A stretch of DNA of 64,000 nucleotides from Chania fonticola_B. GTDB taxonomy: Bacteria > Pseudomonadota > Gammaproteobacteria > Enterobacterales > Enterobacteriaceae. Under the pieces are notes generated by a model. That model saw nothing but the letters and a program-made list of their open reading frames with translations, was not told the origin of the DNA and made no database searches. The stretch lies in the NCBI RefSeq assembly GCF_048537545.1, contig NZ_CP183218.1. One strand, given 5' to 3'. Position 1 is the stretch's first letter. Every line of letters starts with the position of its first letter. Both the position numbers and the translations under genes were made by a program. Shown here piece by piece: positions 52,973-61,494 of the stretch.

Positions 52973-54001
52973 ATGTCTATAAGAAAGCAGCCTGACGGAA
53001 AATGGCTCCTCGACTTCTACCCCGAAGGCAAGCCAAAAGGGAAGCCTAGCAAGCGGATACGCAAAACCTTCTCCACTAAAGGTGAAGCGCTCGCGCACCA
53101 AACCTACATCCTCGAAAACATCCATGTAAAACCCTGGCTGGATGGTAAGGAGGACAGGCGCAAACTCAGAGACCTAGTGACTCAGTGGTTTGACGAGCAC
53201 GGCGTGACGCTGGACGACGGCGAAAAGAGAAAGAGCGCCATGGAGTTTGCTTGCGCGAGTATGGGTGAGCCTACAGCGCATGAATTCACATCAACCATGT
53301 TTTCTATTTATCGCAAAAAGCGCCTATCCGGGGCGCTATCTAGAACGTCACGCGTTGAGAAAGTATCGCCACGCACGGTCAACCTGGAGCTTGCGTATTT
53401 CCGGGCGGTGTTCAATGAGTTGAAGCGCCTAGGCCACTGGAAGAATGACAACCCCCTCGACCTGATGCGCCCCTTTAAGTCGGAAGAGAGTGAGCTGATT
53501 TACCTTGAAAACGAAGCAATAAAGCGCCTCCTGGATGAGTGCTCCAACAGCCGCAATCCAAACGCCTACCACGTTGCTCGCATCTGCCTCGCGACGGGCG
53601 CGCGTTGGAGTGAGGCCGAGAGCCTGACCAAGCATCAAATTGCCAAAAATCGCATCTCCTTTTTCAAAACAAAAGGGAACCGTAACCGAACCGTTCCGAT
53701 AAGTCAGGAACTCTATGACAGCCTGCCAATTCCAAAAAAAGCGGGCGCGGTGTTTTCTTCGTGCTATTCAGCTTTCAGAAAGGCCGTACAGCGGAGCGAA
53801 ATCGAACTACCTGACGGCCAGCTCTCCCACGTTTTACGCCACACCTTTGCATCACATTTTATGATGAATGGCGGGAACATTTTGGTCTTACAGCGCGTAC
53901 TCGGCCACACCGATATAAAAATGACAATGCGGTACGCTCACTTTGCACCCGACCATTTGCAGGAAGCCATAAAACTCAACCCGCTGGAGTACAAAAAATG
54001 A
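52973..54001 (+). CDS. int: Tyrosine site-specific integrase
   Basis: A 342-residue P2-type integrase. Catalytic residues are visible: Arg in CLATGARWSEAESL (near 212), His-x-x-Arg in HVLRHTFASHF (near 286-289), GH in VLGHTDIKMTMRYAHF (near 310) and Tyr in MRYAHF near 321. It recombines attP with ileX. Six bases after cI and next to attR; its stop overlaps the following ATG. Confidence 0.95.
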   Translation: MSIRKQPDGKWLLDFYPEGKPKGKPSKRIRKTFSTKGEALAHQTYILENIHVKPWLDGKEDRRKLRDLVTQWFDEHGVTLDDGEKRKSAMEFACASMGEPTAHEFTSTMFSIYRKKRLSGALSRTSRVEKVSPRTVNLELAYFRAVFNELKRLGHWKNDNPLDLMRPFKSEESELIYLENEAIKRLLDECSNSRNPNAYHVARICLATGARWSEAESLTKHQIAKNRISFFKTKGNRNRTVPISQELYDSLPIPKKAGAVFSSCYSAFRKAVQRSEIELPDGQLSHVLRHTFASHFMMNGGNILVLQRVLGHTDIKMTMRYAHFAPDHLQEAIKLNPLEYKK

Positions 54002-54477
54002 GTTACTCAAATATCGTTTCAACCATAAGCCTTATTGTTGCCTCGGCTGCCTTTGCTCTTCCTTTTTGGCGCGACCATCAAGCCAAAAAGAAGATAAAAA
54101 GGAGGGAGTTACTGGACTTACTTACTAGGTCCGACTGGTCCAATGAAGGTGACGTACTCACCAGCCCAAAGGCTCACTACACCGTCAAATTTGATAAAAC
54201 CGGCGGGATATCAAATGTTATAGGAACCATGTATACCAACATTGAAGAGGAATCATTTGATTTCTATGGAAAAATCAATGCGAAGGGCGTGCTTAAGACA
54301 ACCCTAAGGATATCACTTGGCAAATTCGGAACTGAGGTTGCTAAGGTTAAGTTCATCTACTCCGAAGAGGATGACCAAATTACATACGAATTTGAAGGTT
54401 TTATCGGGCCAACAGAAATGGCACAAGGGAATGGCGTTTTAGACACCAAGCAACTTCTATGGAGAAGCCCAACATAG
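53998..54477 (+). CDS. Membrane-anchored cargo protein between int and attR
   Basis: A 159-residue protein with one N-terminal transmembrane segment (about 5-23), a basic stop-transfer (KKKIKRRE) and a soluble beta-rich domain. ATGA overlap with int suggests lysogenic expression with cI and int. No family recognised. Location at the prophage edge is typical of moron or superinfection-exclusion genes, but no function is shown. The 54478-54591 stretch behind it holds no gene. Confidence 0.6.
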   Translation: MSYSNIVSTISLIVASAAFALPFWRDHQAKKKIKRRELLDLLTRSDWSNEGDVLTSPKAHYTVKFDKTGGISNVIGTMYTNIEEESFDFYGKINAKGVLKTTLRISLGKFGTEVAKVKFIYSEEDDQITYEFEGFIGPTEMAQGNGVLDTKQLLWRSPT

Positions 54478-54591
54478 CGCCCCCTTTTTGCCCCCTCAGG
54501 ACTCAAAAGGTCGATATTCACCGGTAACATTCAATAGCTATGTTGTTGTATTTATTGGTAACTCATTGTTTTATATGGGTGGGTCACGGTT

Positions 54592-54651
54592 CTCATAATC
54601 GCTTGGTCACTGGTTCAAGTCCAGTAGGGGCCACCAAATTTTAGCTTTAAA
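54592..54651. repeat. attR of the P2-like prophage
   Basis: Identical 60-bp copy of 22254-22313, holding only the 3' part of the tRNA, so it is not a functional tRNA. Beyond it the host terminator hairpin (54665) and about 180 bp without a gene lead to the lipid operon. Confidence 0.95.
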
Positions 54652-54664
54652 TTCATATGATTAA

Positions 54665-54690
54665 GCCACTTCTGACGAAGTGGCTTTTTT
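54665..54690 (+). terminator. Original host terminator of ileX
   Basis: GCCACTTC-TGAC-GAAGTGGC followed by T6. It is now separated from ileX by the whole prophage. The interval 54691-54868 shows nothing I can name. Confidence 0.8.
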
Positions 54691-54868
54691 GTATCTGCGA
54701 ACAAGTGGCAACAAAATGGCGGCGGGCTTTTTGCTGTCGTTACAGCAGCTCATTCCCCACTTGAATACAGCGCAGAATTACAATGCTAGCGCAAAAAATA
54801 CCGACCAAACGCAGCCTCGCAAGCCGTTACACTTGGGCAAATAGTTCAAATGACACACTGACCCCAGC

Positions 54869-55414
54869 CTAAAACCTCGTCTTTTTCAACGCCAGTAAAT
54901 ACAACAACTGTTTCACCACAAAAGCACTCAACAAGAAAATAACCAAGATCAGCGCGGCTGACATTGCAGGCAACTTAAAATAGAGGGTATAGGCCAGCGT
55001 CACGCCAATAGCCGAATCTATCTGATCGCCGAAGATAAAAAAGGCACGGTTGCGAACCGGCAGCGTGCCCGGTGGAATGCCCAACTTTCTTTTCATCCAT
55101 GAGTTAGGCAACTCCGGCAAAATATAACCCAATCCGGCAAGCAGTCCTGCAAGGCAGCACTCCTCAATCAGTATCGGTAATATTTCCTGTGGTGAATGAA
55201 GCTGACCAATGGGGAGCCATAAAAGAGCAAACAGTGCGGTTAACAGAGGAACCAGCAGCAACCCACGCCAGGTTTTATTCGCACCAAAGCAGGAAACCGC
55301 CAAAGGAACATTCAAAACCGAAAAGTAGTTATACCTAACAATTATCATATGGGTACAGCCTCCCAATATGACGGGGATCATCAGATACCACGCATATAAC
55401 ATGTCATACCACAT
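54869..55414 (-). CDS. CDP-archaeol synthase (CarS)-like CTP transferase
   Basis: A 181-residue membrane protein with about five helices and the CarS/CdsA-type motifs GANKTWRGL (44-52), WMKRKLGIPPG (106-116) and the metal-binding GDQID (129-133). CarS uses CTP to activate a lipid phosphate to CDP-lipid. Here a bacterial member ends an operon next to a CDP-alcohol phosphatidyltransferase, so it probably makes a CDP-linked lipid or isoprenoid donor. The start MWYDMLYA at 55414 follows AGAGG. It overlaps the upstream gene by 11 bp. Confidence 0.7.
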   Translation of the reverse strand: MWYDMLYAWYLMIPVILGGCTHMIIVRYNYFSVLNVPLAVSCFGANKTWRGLLLVPLLTALFALLWLPIGQLHSPQEILPILIEECCLAGLLAGLGYILPELPNSWMKRKLGIPPGTLPVRNRAFFIFGDQIDSAIGVTLAYTLYFKLPAMSAALILVIFLLSAFVVKQLLYLLALKKTRF

Positions 55415-56027
55415 AGAAGCCTCTGAAATGGAGTAAAGCGAAGCTGAAGGCACCAGACAGGGTAATCAAGATAATGATGCTCAGATGTTTAAACTTATAA
55501 AACGGCCGCCGCCACAGCATGGCTATGCTAAACAACAACAGCGCAACGCTGAGCAGCAGATAACCTGGCAGCGGTGGTAGCACCAGGCGCAGCAGCAAAT
55601 AGGCTCCAAGGATAAACAGGCTCCAGAATACCGGCATACCGGGGTAAGAAAGCCCGCTGCTTCCTTCTATATTACCGACGTCATTAAACACCGAAAGCCG
55701 GATAGAACCACAGGCCATCATCAACAGTAAAAATAGCGACCAGTAACCATCAAAGCCTGAAAGATAGAACACTACTGCGGGTGAAATCAGGTAGATCAAC
55801 TGATCCATAAACCCGTCAAGATAGCGGCCAAAGGCGCGAACCAGCTTATTACGGCGAGCCCAGATGCCATCAAGTGCATCCACCAGCATGGCGAGAAACA
55901 ACCAGGCAACCGATAAAAATAATTGTTTGTGCAGGGCGCAACCCATTGCAACTGCGCTAAAAAGTAGCCCAACCAGCGTAATGCAATCGGCGGAATTTAA
56001 ACGTATCAGGAAAGGAGACTTATTCAT
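55404..56027 (-). CDS. CDP-alcohol phosphatidyltransferase
   Basis: A 207-residue membrane enzyme with the full CDP-AP signature: D50-x2-D53-G54-x2-A57-R58-x8-G67-x3-D71-x3-D75. About six hydrophobic segments. It transfers a phospholipid-type group from a CDP-alcohol to an acceptor alcohol. Its ATG overlaps the ligase stop by 4 bp (56024-56027). Substrates are unknown; the neighbouring CarS-like gene suggests a non-standard donor. Confidence 0.88.
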   Translation of the reverse strand: MNKSPFLIRLNSADCITLVGLLFSAVAMGCALHKQLFLSVAWLFLAMLVDALDGIWARRNKLVRAFGRYLDGFMDQLIYLISPAVVFYLSGFDGYWSLFLLLMMACGSIRLSVFNDVGNIEGSSGLSYPGMPVFWSLFILGAYLLLRLVLPPLPGYLLLSVALLLFSIAMLWRRPFYKFKHLSIIILITLSGAFSFALLHFRGFYVV

Positions 56028-57613
56028 AAAGACGCCCTGTTCAACCTACATACCTTCAAAGCATTTTTTGCCAGTAAACGTTTCAACTTCAGACGGTTAA
56101 TTTTGCTGTTATGCCGAACGTCAACAGGCATCTCCGATAATTGGTACACTTGGGTGACGTCTATAAGCTGTAACTCTACCAGAATTGCCGATAACTCTTG
56201 CGGTAGGCTGGTGCATTGCAGGATCAGGGCCGCATTGCCTTGCGGATGAGCAACCAAAGCACAACGTTCTATTTCCTTGAGGTCATTAAGCCTTTTTTCA
56301 ATAATATAGGGGTGAATTATCCGGTATTGATCAATGGCAATGCTGTCATTAACTCTGCCTAGTAGCCATATTTGCCCCCCCTCATCGAAGTACCCCACAT
56401 CCCCGGTACAGTGCCAAATGCCGCCCTGTTTACGCGGAATTTTGTACCGCCGGGTTGCCTGCGGATTATCAATATATTCAGACAATACATGAGGGCCAGC
56501 TACCAGGATCTCACCAATATCTCCGGGAATGGGTGGCTTCAGCGTACCTGATTCTCCGTTAGGCATGATGTCCCGCAGACAGATTTCAGCAACCTTGATC
56601 GGCTTGCCGACCAGGTAGCCATCATGCTGCGACCAACGTTCCGTTAAGGTTTGTATATCGACACAGGCAATCGGCTCTGCTTCCGTTGAGCCATAAATCA
56701 CCATCTGCTGCGCCAAAGGAAAAAACTGCAGGCAGCTCTGATAAAGAGCTTTACTGCCCGGAGCACCACCAATAATGATTTGGCGCACCTTGGAAAAGGT
56801 CAGCCGCCGTGCCTGAGCATAACCAATGATTTTCTGCATATAGGCAGGCGCACCACTGATGCGCGTGACACCAAAGTGGCCAATTTGTTGAATAACATCA
56901 GCAGGATTAACGCAAGCCGGTCTGGCGAAGTCAAAGCAGGGCAGAATGCTCTGTTGCCCCATGCTCAACGTCTGCAAAACAAGCACGGGAAAACTAAATA
57001 AATCAATATCATGATCTGTTGTAAGCATCAGGCTTTCGAGGGCGCGCTGTTGCTCCATCAGGCTACCATGAGTACGATTTGCCCCTTTGGGGATCCCGGT
57101 AGTACCCGAAGTAAAAGTAATCAGCCCGGTGGCATCTGGTGTCAGCGATTGACAGATAAAACCGCCATCCGGCGCATTAACGCTGACCTGTAGTTGCTGC
57201 ATACCCAGCACCGGGTGGCCAACCACAAATCGCTTTAACCACCAAAGCTCGGGGATCAGCGGCCACCACTTGCCAGTTGTTGCTACAGTAATGATGGCTT
57301 TGGGCCGACAGTGCCTCAGCGTCGCCCGAAACTGCGCTCTAGTGAGCCCCCTCTCCGGCATAACGGCAACAATCCCTATTCCCAGCATAGCCATCAGCAA
57401 AGGATAGAGGTACAGGCCAGGGGGGATCAGCAACACCAGACGATCGCCACGGGTAAAACCGGACTGGATCAGCTGGCGCTGAAAATGTCCTGCCAGATTG
57501 ATAAAGTCCCGATAGGTCAGAGTGGAATACTCGCCGTTGGATAGCGGAACATTGAGCGCGACCCTGTCGGGATAGCGTTCAGCAGACTGAACGATGAGCT
57601 GACAAAGGTTCAT
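56024..57613 (-). CDS. AMP-forming acyl ligase (OleC-like subgroup)
   Basis: A 529-residue adenylate-forming enzyme. The P-loop motif TSGTTGIPKG (168-177), YGSTEAEP (307-314), GDVGYFDEGG (near 415) and a C-terminal KINRLKLK are present. It should activate a carboxylic acid as acyl-AMP and often acyl-CoA. The YGSTEAEP form and GGAPGS segment recall OleC-like ligases/beta-lactone synthetases. Coupled to the GNAT gene by a TGATG stop-start overlap at 57613. Confidence 0.82.
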   Translation of the reverse strand: MNLCQLIVQSAERYPDRVALNVPLSNGEYSTLTYRDFINLAGHFQRQLIQSGFTRGDRLVLLIPPGLYLYPLLMAMLGIGIVAVMPERGLTRAQFRATLRHCRPKAIITVATTGKWWPLIPELWWLKRFVVGHPVLGMQQLQVSVNAPDGGFICQSLTPDATGLITFTSGTTGIPKGANRTHGSLMEQQRALESLMLTTDHDIDLFSFPVLVLQTLSMGQQSILPCFDFARPACVNPADVIQQIGHFGVTRISGAPAYMQKIIGYAQARRLTFSKVRQIIIGGAPGSKALYQSCLQFFPLAQQMVIYGSTEAEPIACVDIQTLTERWSQHDGYLVGKPIKVAEICLRDIMPNGESGTLKPPIPGDIGEILVAGPHVLSEYIDNPQATRRYKIPRKQGGIWHCTGDVGYFDEGGQIWLLGRVNDSIAIDQYRIIHPYIIEKRLNDLKEIERCALVAHPQGNAALILQCTSLPQELSAILVELQLIDVTQVYQLSEMPVDVRHNSKINRLKLKRLLAKNALKVCRLNRASL

Positions 57614-58656
57614 CAGAATAGCTCCTTGCCATACAGTGCGTAGTCGTGATGACGCCGATCGGTTCCTCTAAACAGCGATTTGGCCATGAGCAGGCTGGCG
57701 TTATCATCACGCATCATCGCCCCACCCGCGCGGGGATAATGTTGGCTAGTATATTGAAGATACTGACCACACAGATGGCCAAGCACACCAGTACGCCGAT
57801 AGCGGGGATCTATCGCTACGGTTTTCCACAAATTGGCCTCTGCTTTACCGTCCCGATAGACCGGAAGCACCATGGACAAACCGGCAATCTCTCCATCCGT
57901 GGTTTGAGCCAACATAGATGAATGGGGGCAAAAGCGCCGGATAAAGTGTTCACCACAACGTTGCTGAAACTCATCCCACTTTAGCGGGGTGTAAGCGAAG
58001 CCATCACCAAACAGACGATCGGTAAATGCAAACACTCGGCGTTGCTCTCGCATCCATAAAGCCGGAGTCAGCGGACGACTTTCGATATCTATGGGGAGCT
58101 TTTTCATCCGCAGGTATCGCTGTGACCAGTTATCCGCCGCCAAACTGGCATCATCGAAAGTCGAGAGATAGCGGTGCTTAACGCTGAACCCTAACTGTTC
58201 CAGTAAAGTGCCATAGTAAGGCGGATTGTAGGGCTCCCCAGTGAAAGCCCCCTTTTCAAACTGATTCAGGCGAATGCGGTACTGACCAAAAGTGGAAAAA
58301 TTGATCGGCCCGTACAGCTGAGTAATACCGTACTTTTTTACCCACACCGCCAGGGCGTTGAACAGGTGTTGATTGCAGGACAAGTCGTTAATGCTTTCCC
58401 AGAAACCAAAAAACGCCACCTTCTGTCCTTCAACCAAATAAGGGGGGAGAAAACCCACCAGGCGAGCCTTTCCCGGTATAGTGCCAGTCCACGCCTTACC
58501 TTGTTCAAACCATGAGTTTTCCTGGCTGAACTGCTGTTTGAGCGATGCTTGATCTTCTCCCGGCCAGAGAGGATCGTGGCGATAGATTTGCTGCGGGAGA
58601 GACAGAAACGCCTCGGATAACTGCTTGCTGGGCCGCCATTCAGAGACGTTAATCAT
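57613..58656 (-). CDS. GNAT-type acyltransferase
   Basis: A 347-residue protein. The C-terminal half is a GNAT domain with an acyl-CoA-binding loop (WKTVAIDPRYRRTGVLGHLC near residue 282-301) and ends in LYGKELF. The N-terminal half (HDPLWPGEDQ..., LYGPINFSTF) resembles uncharacterised GNAT-like lipid-associated proteins. MINVSEWRPS at 58656 follows GGAGGAGG; ATGA overlap with the dikinase gene. Substrate unknown. Confidence 0.7.
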   Translation of the reverse strand: MINVSEWRPSKQLSEAFLSLPQQIYRHDPLWPGEDQASLKQQFSQENSWFEQGKAWTGTIPGKARLVGFLPPYLVEGQKVAFFGFWESINDLSCNQHLFNALAVWVKKYGITQLYGPINFSTFGQYRIRLNQFEKGAFTGEPYNPPYYGTLLEQLGFSVKHRYLSTFDDASLAADNWSQRYLRMKKLPIDIESRPLTPALWMREQRRVFAFTDRLFGDGFAYTPLKWDEFQQRCGEHFIRRFCPHSSMLAQTTDGEIAGLSMVLPVYRDGKAEANLWKTVAIDPRYRRTGVLGHLCGQYLQYTSQHYPRAGGAMMRDDNASLLMAKSLFRGTDRRHHDYALYGKELF

Positions 58657-61406
58657 GGTAGAACCTCCTCCGAGTCTACACATGCGTCCTTTTTAAACGG
58701 CTCCAGCCGTGTCACCGTACCAGCCCCACCATCCATACGCACATACTCACCGTCGCGTATCAAGCGGGTGATATTGGGAATGCCGACAATGGCGGGGATC
58801 CCCATCTCCCTTGCCACCACGGCAGAGTGGGACAACGTAGATCCCCTTTCTATCAACAACCCGCCTGCCGTTGGGAACAGCGGCGCCCAACCGGGATCGG
58901 TCCGCTCGGTACAAAGGATCTGCCCAGACAGTGACATCTCATCTTCGGGAGATTTGATTAAGCGTACGCTGGCCTCCACGATCCCGGGATAGCAGCCGAT
59001 ACCCTGCAGTTGATTTTCATCTGATGGGAGTGCTTCCACCTGGTAAGGGTTGGCAAAGTCATGCTTCTGAAACAGGGAGCCATGACAACAGATGTGATGG
59101 GCTAGCTCTTCCGCTTCATAGCTGGCATATTCCCGTTGGCGGGCTCCAACCAGCGGTTTTAACTGGGTTTGAACGGCGGTTCCTTCATAGCCACTATAGA
59201 TCTCATCCAGCGTGAGATAAAAGATGTCACGGGCCTGAGAGAGAATGCCTTCCTGAGCATACTGTCGGCCAAGCTGATTAAACAGATCGCGATAAATCCC
59301 GAGCAACCTGGTACGGGTAAAGCGCATATTTTCCCGATGACGGATAGCCTGACGAAGCCTGGCCAGATGACGTTTAAACTGCCGCATGCGACGCGTGCCC
59401 AGCTCGTACTCCACGATGCTAAAAGCACGCTTTTCCGCTTCGCTGCGTAATCCCCGTTCTCTGGCAGCCAGTGATTCTGGCGTTAAGTCGTCCAGCGTCA
59501 GATAGTTTTTCAGGATGGTAAACAGAAAGCGGGGATCATAACGAAGCGTTAAGGTTTCCAGCTTCATTTCGCCCATAGTGCGGTCGCCATATTTATCGAT
59601 ATAGCCAATACACTGCCGGTGGAAATGAGCGTCTTGGGTCTTGAGCTGGTTTAGCAGCGTGGCGCCCTGCCCCTGTTCAATAAGTTTACGCAAGGCGGGT
59701 TTAGAGCGGACGTACTGGCACATGACCAACAGTTCTTTGGTCGGCTGAGTACTTTCAATACCCTCTTCTCCAGAGAGTAAATCCCCCATCAGGGCAGCAG
59801 TTTTTTCACCTCCCGCAGCAGCCAAAGTACGGTATACCCGCCCGTTGTACATCATGACGTAAAAGTCATTGAGGATCGGCGTAGTCCAGCGCCGTAGCAA
59901 GTGTGTATCCAGATACCTAAGCAGTTCTGTCAGTTGGTTCGCCGTGAGCGTATGCAGGCGGTCGCGCGGAATGTTTGCCGTGAGGGTCCTGAACTGCTGT
60001 AAAAACTGTTCAACGTGGTTATCCATATTGCGAAACGAAGCCAGCAGGCGGACCAAAGCCTTCACCATGCCCGGCAGTTTGGCCGCTTTCTCCCACAGGG
60101 TGAACTGCCTGGATTGGACAAAATCCACCTGTTCCGTCAGCCCCATCATCCGTTCCATATCCTGCTTGTTGGTTTTGAATGATGGCAGTATCAGCAAGCA
60201 GCGATACCAGTTATTGATATTGTAATAAACCCGCCCCTTAATCAGCCCCAGCATGTTATCTAACATGTCCTGAGACTGGCTAACTTGCTTATCAGAACAG
60301 CCAAGAATACGCATAGTTTGCTCATATACCGTCGCATAGGCGGCTCTGGCAAACGAGAACGTCAACGGCGTGGTTACCCCACAATAGGATTCCTGAATAT
60401 TGGCGTTGTTAAATACCAGACAGCGGTCAACCGGTTCGGCGACTTTCGGCAGGCGGGTAATCGGACGGGTTTGTAAAATATAGAGCAACTGGTCTTTAAT
60501 GGTCCACTCAATATCCTGCGGGCAACCGCAGTGGCGGGCAATGCTATTGCCTATATCCCGTAACGCATAAATTTGTACATCGGTGAGCGTTTCGGCCCAC
60601 TGGCTGGCTTGATCAATATGCTGAGTGACCGTACCCCGCTGACGGGTTTTATCAAACACTAACGCAACGCGCTTTTCGACAATACGGCGCTCAATCTCAT
60701 CCTTGAACAGATGGACACTAAACTCATCCGTATCACATTCACCAGAAACCCCCCCTTCACCGACACCCCAGGCTGAGGAGATCAATCCATGCTGGCGGCT
60801 CCCTGTCACCGGATTTGCAGTAAACATCACGCCGGAAACCTCACCGTCCACCATTTTCTGAATAATGAAGGCACTGCGGATATTATCCACAGGTATTCCC
60901 CTGTGCAGCCGATATTGCAGTGCCCGGGTATTAAAAGCAGAAGCCATCACGGCACAAATGCTTGCGCTAATCGCTTCAACCCCCTGCTGGAACAGATAGC
61001 TGTCCATCTGTCCGGCAAAAGAGGCATTATCCGCATCTTCACCAATGGCTGACGAACGAACAGAAAAGAAAGTATCGGGATAGTCCGCCAACAGTGCCGA
61101 CAGGGGTTTTCGTAGACCCGCAGGCAACTGTGCCTGCTGTATCCGTTGCCGCAACGGGGTGGCAAGCTCTTCCAGTGCCTCAAAGGTGATATCCGCTGTG
61201 ACGGTGGTTAACCGCTGCACCATTTCGGCAGTAACCGGATCCTGAGTGACCAGTTGAGTAAGGATATCGCTTGGCACCACCCACCATTCTGGTACGGGAT
61301 ACTGTTCCAACGATAACCATAAAAGATTTTCGGCTTTTCCACCCAATTGATCCTGAGTTAATTGTACTGCCTGATGCTGAGAGTATAAGTTTGTCATAGA
61401 GTCCAT
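58653..61406 (-). CDS. PEP-synthase / rifampicin-phosphotransferase-like dikinase
   Basis: A 917-residue protein. The N-terminal PPDK/PpsA ATP-grasp domain (about 15-330) has LGGKAENLLWL (21-31), SVRSSAIGEDA, QDIEWT and QTRPIT. A long unique middle region follows (about 340-830). The C-terminal swivelling domain has GSTLSHSAVVAREMGIPAIVG with catalytic His860. This order (ATP-grasp, substrate domain, His domain) is that of rifampicin phosphotransferase, an enzyme that phosphorylates a complex alcohol. In this operon it may phosphorylate a lipid or isoprenoid alcohol. The first ATG is used; a second four codons in is possible. Confidence 0.75.
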   Translation of the reverse strand: MDSMTNLYSQHQAVQLTQDQLGGKAENLLWLSLEQYPVPEWWVVPSDILTQLVTQDPVTAEMVQRLTTVTADITFEALEELATPLRQRIQQAQLPAGLRKPLSALLADYPDTFFSVRSSAIGEDADNASFAGQMDSYLFQQGVEAISASICAVMASAFNTRALQYRLHRGIPVDNIRSAFIIQKMVDGEVSGVMFTANPVTGSRQHGLISSAWGVGEGGVSGECDTDEFSVHLFKDEIERRIVEKRVALVFDKTRQRGTVTQHIDQASQWAETLTDVQIYALRDIGNSIARHCGCPQDIEWTIKDQLLYILQTRPITRLPKVAEPVDRCLVFNNANIQESYCGVTTPLTFSFARAAYATVYEQTMRILGCSDKQVSQSQDMLDNMLGLIKGRVYYNINNWYRCLLILPSFKTNKQDMERMMGLTEQVDFVQSRQFTLWEKAAKLPGMVKALVRLLASFRNMDNHVEQFLQQFRTLTANIPRDRLHTLTANQLTELLRYLDTHLLRRWTTPILNDFYVMMYNGRVYRTLAAAGGEKTAALMGDLLSGEEGIESTQPTKELLVMCQYVRSKPALRKLIEQGQGATLLNQLKTQDAHFHRQCIGYIDKYGDRTMGEMKLETLTLRYDPRFLFTILKNYLTLDDLTPESLAARERGLRSEAEKRAFSIVEYELGTRRMRQFKRHLARLRQAIRHRENMRFTRTRLLGIYRDLFNQLGRQYAQEGILSQARDIFYLTLDEIYSGYEGTAVQTQLKPLVGARQREYASYEAEELAHHICCHGSLFQKHDFANPYQVEALPSDENQLQGIGCYPGIVEASVRLIKSPEDEMSLSGQILCTERTDPGWAPLFPTAGGLLIERGSTLSHSAVVAREMGIPAIVGIPNITRLIRDGEYVRMDGGAGTVTRLEPFKKDACVDSEEVLP

Positions 61407-61494
61407 TTGAGCGATCCGATCGGGTCAGTTGCCCAACAGAAGAACCGCTGAGTAAACTGACCAATCTTGCACGCCTCTCCTTGGCTAAAATGAA

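Larger units (their letters stand above)
22254..54651. mobile_element. Complete P2/186-type prophage integrated in ileX
   Basis: About 32.4 kb bounded by the 60-bp att repeat. It holds a full late gene set in P2 order, lysis genes, cos, replication gene A with its nick site, CI/Cox/CII switch, tyrosine integrase next to attR and cargo genes. No obvious inactivating lesion is seen in structural, replication or integration genes, so it may be inducible. The repressor, CII and a LexA box are 186-like, whereas morphogenesis is P2-like. Confidence 0.95.

Noticed and set aside
54592..54667. A second tRNA gene at the right end of the prophage
   Set aside because: Only the 3' 45 bases of the tRNA are present; the 5' half upstream of 54592 does not form the acceptor or D stem, so it is the attR copy.
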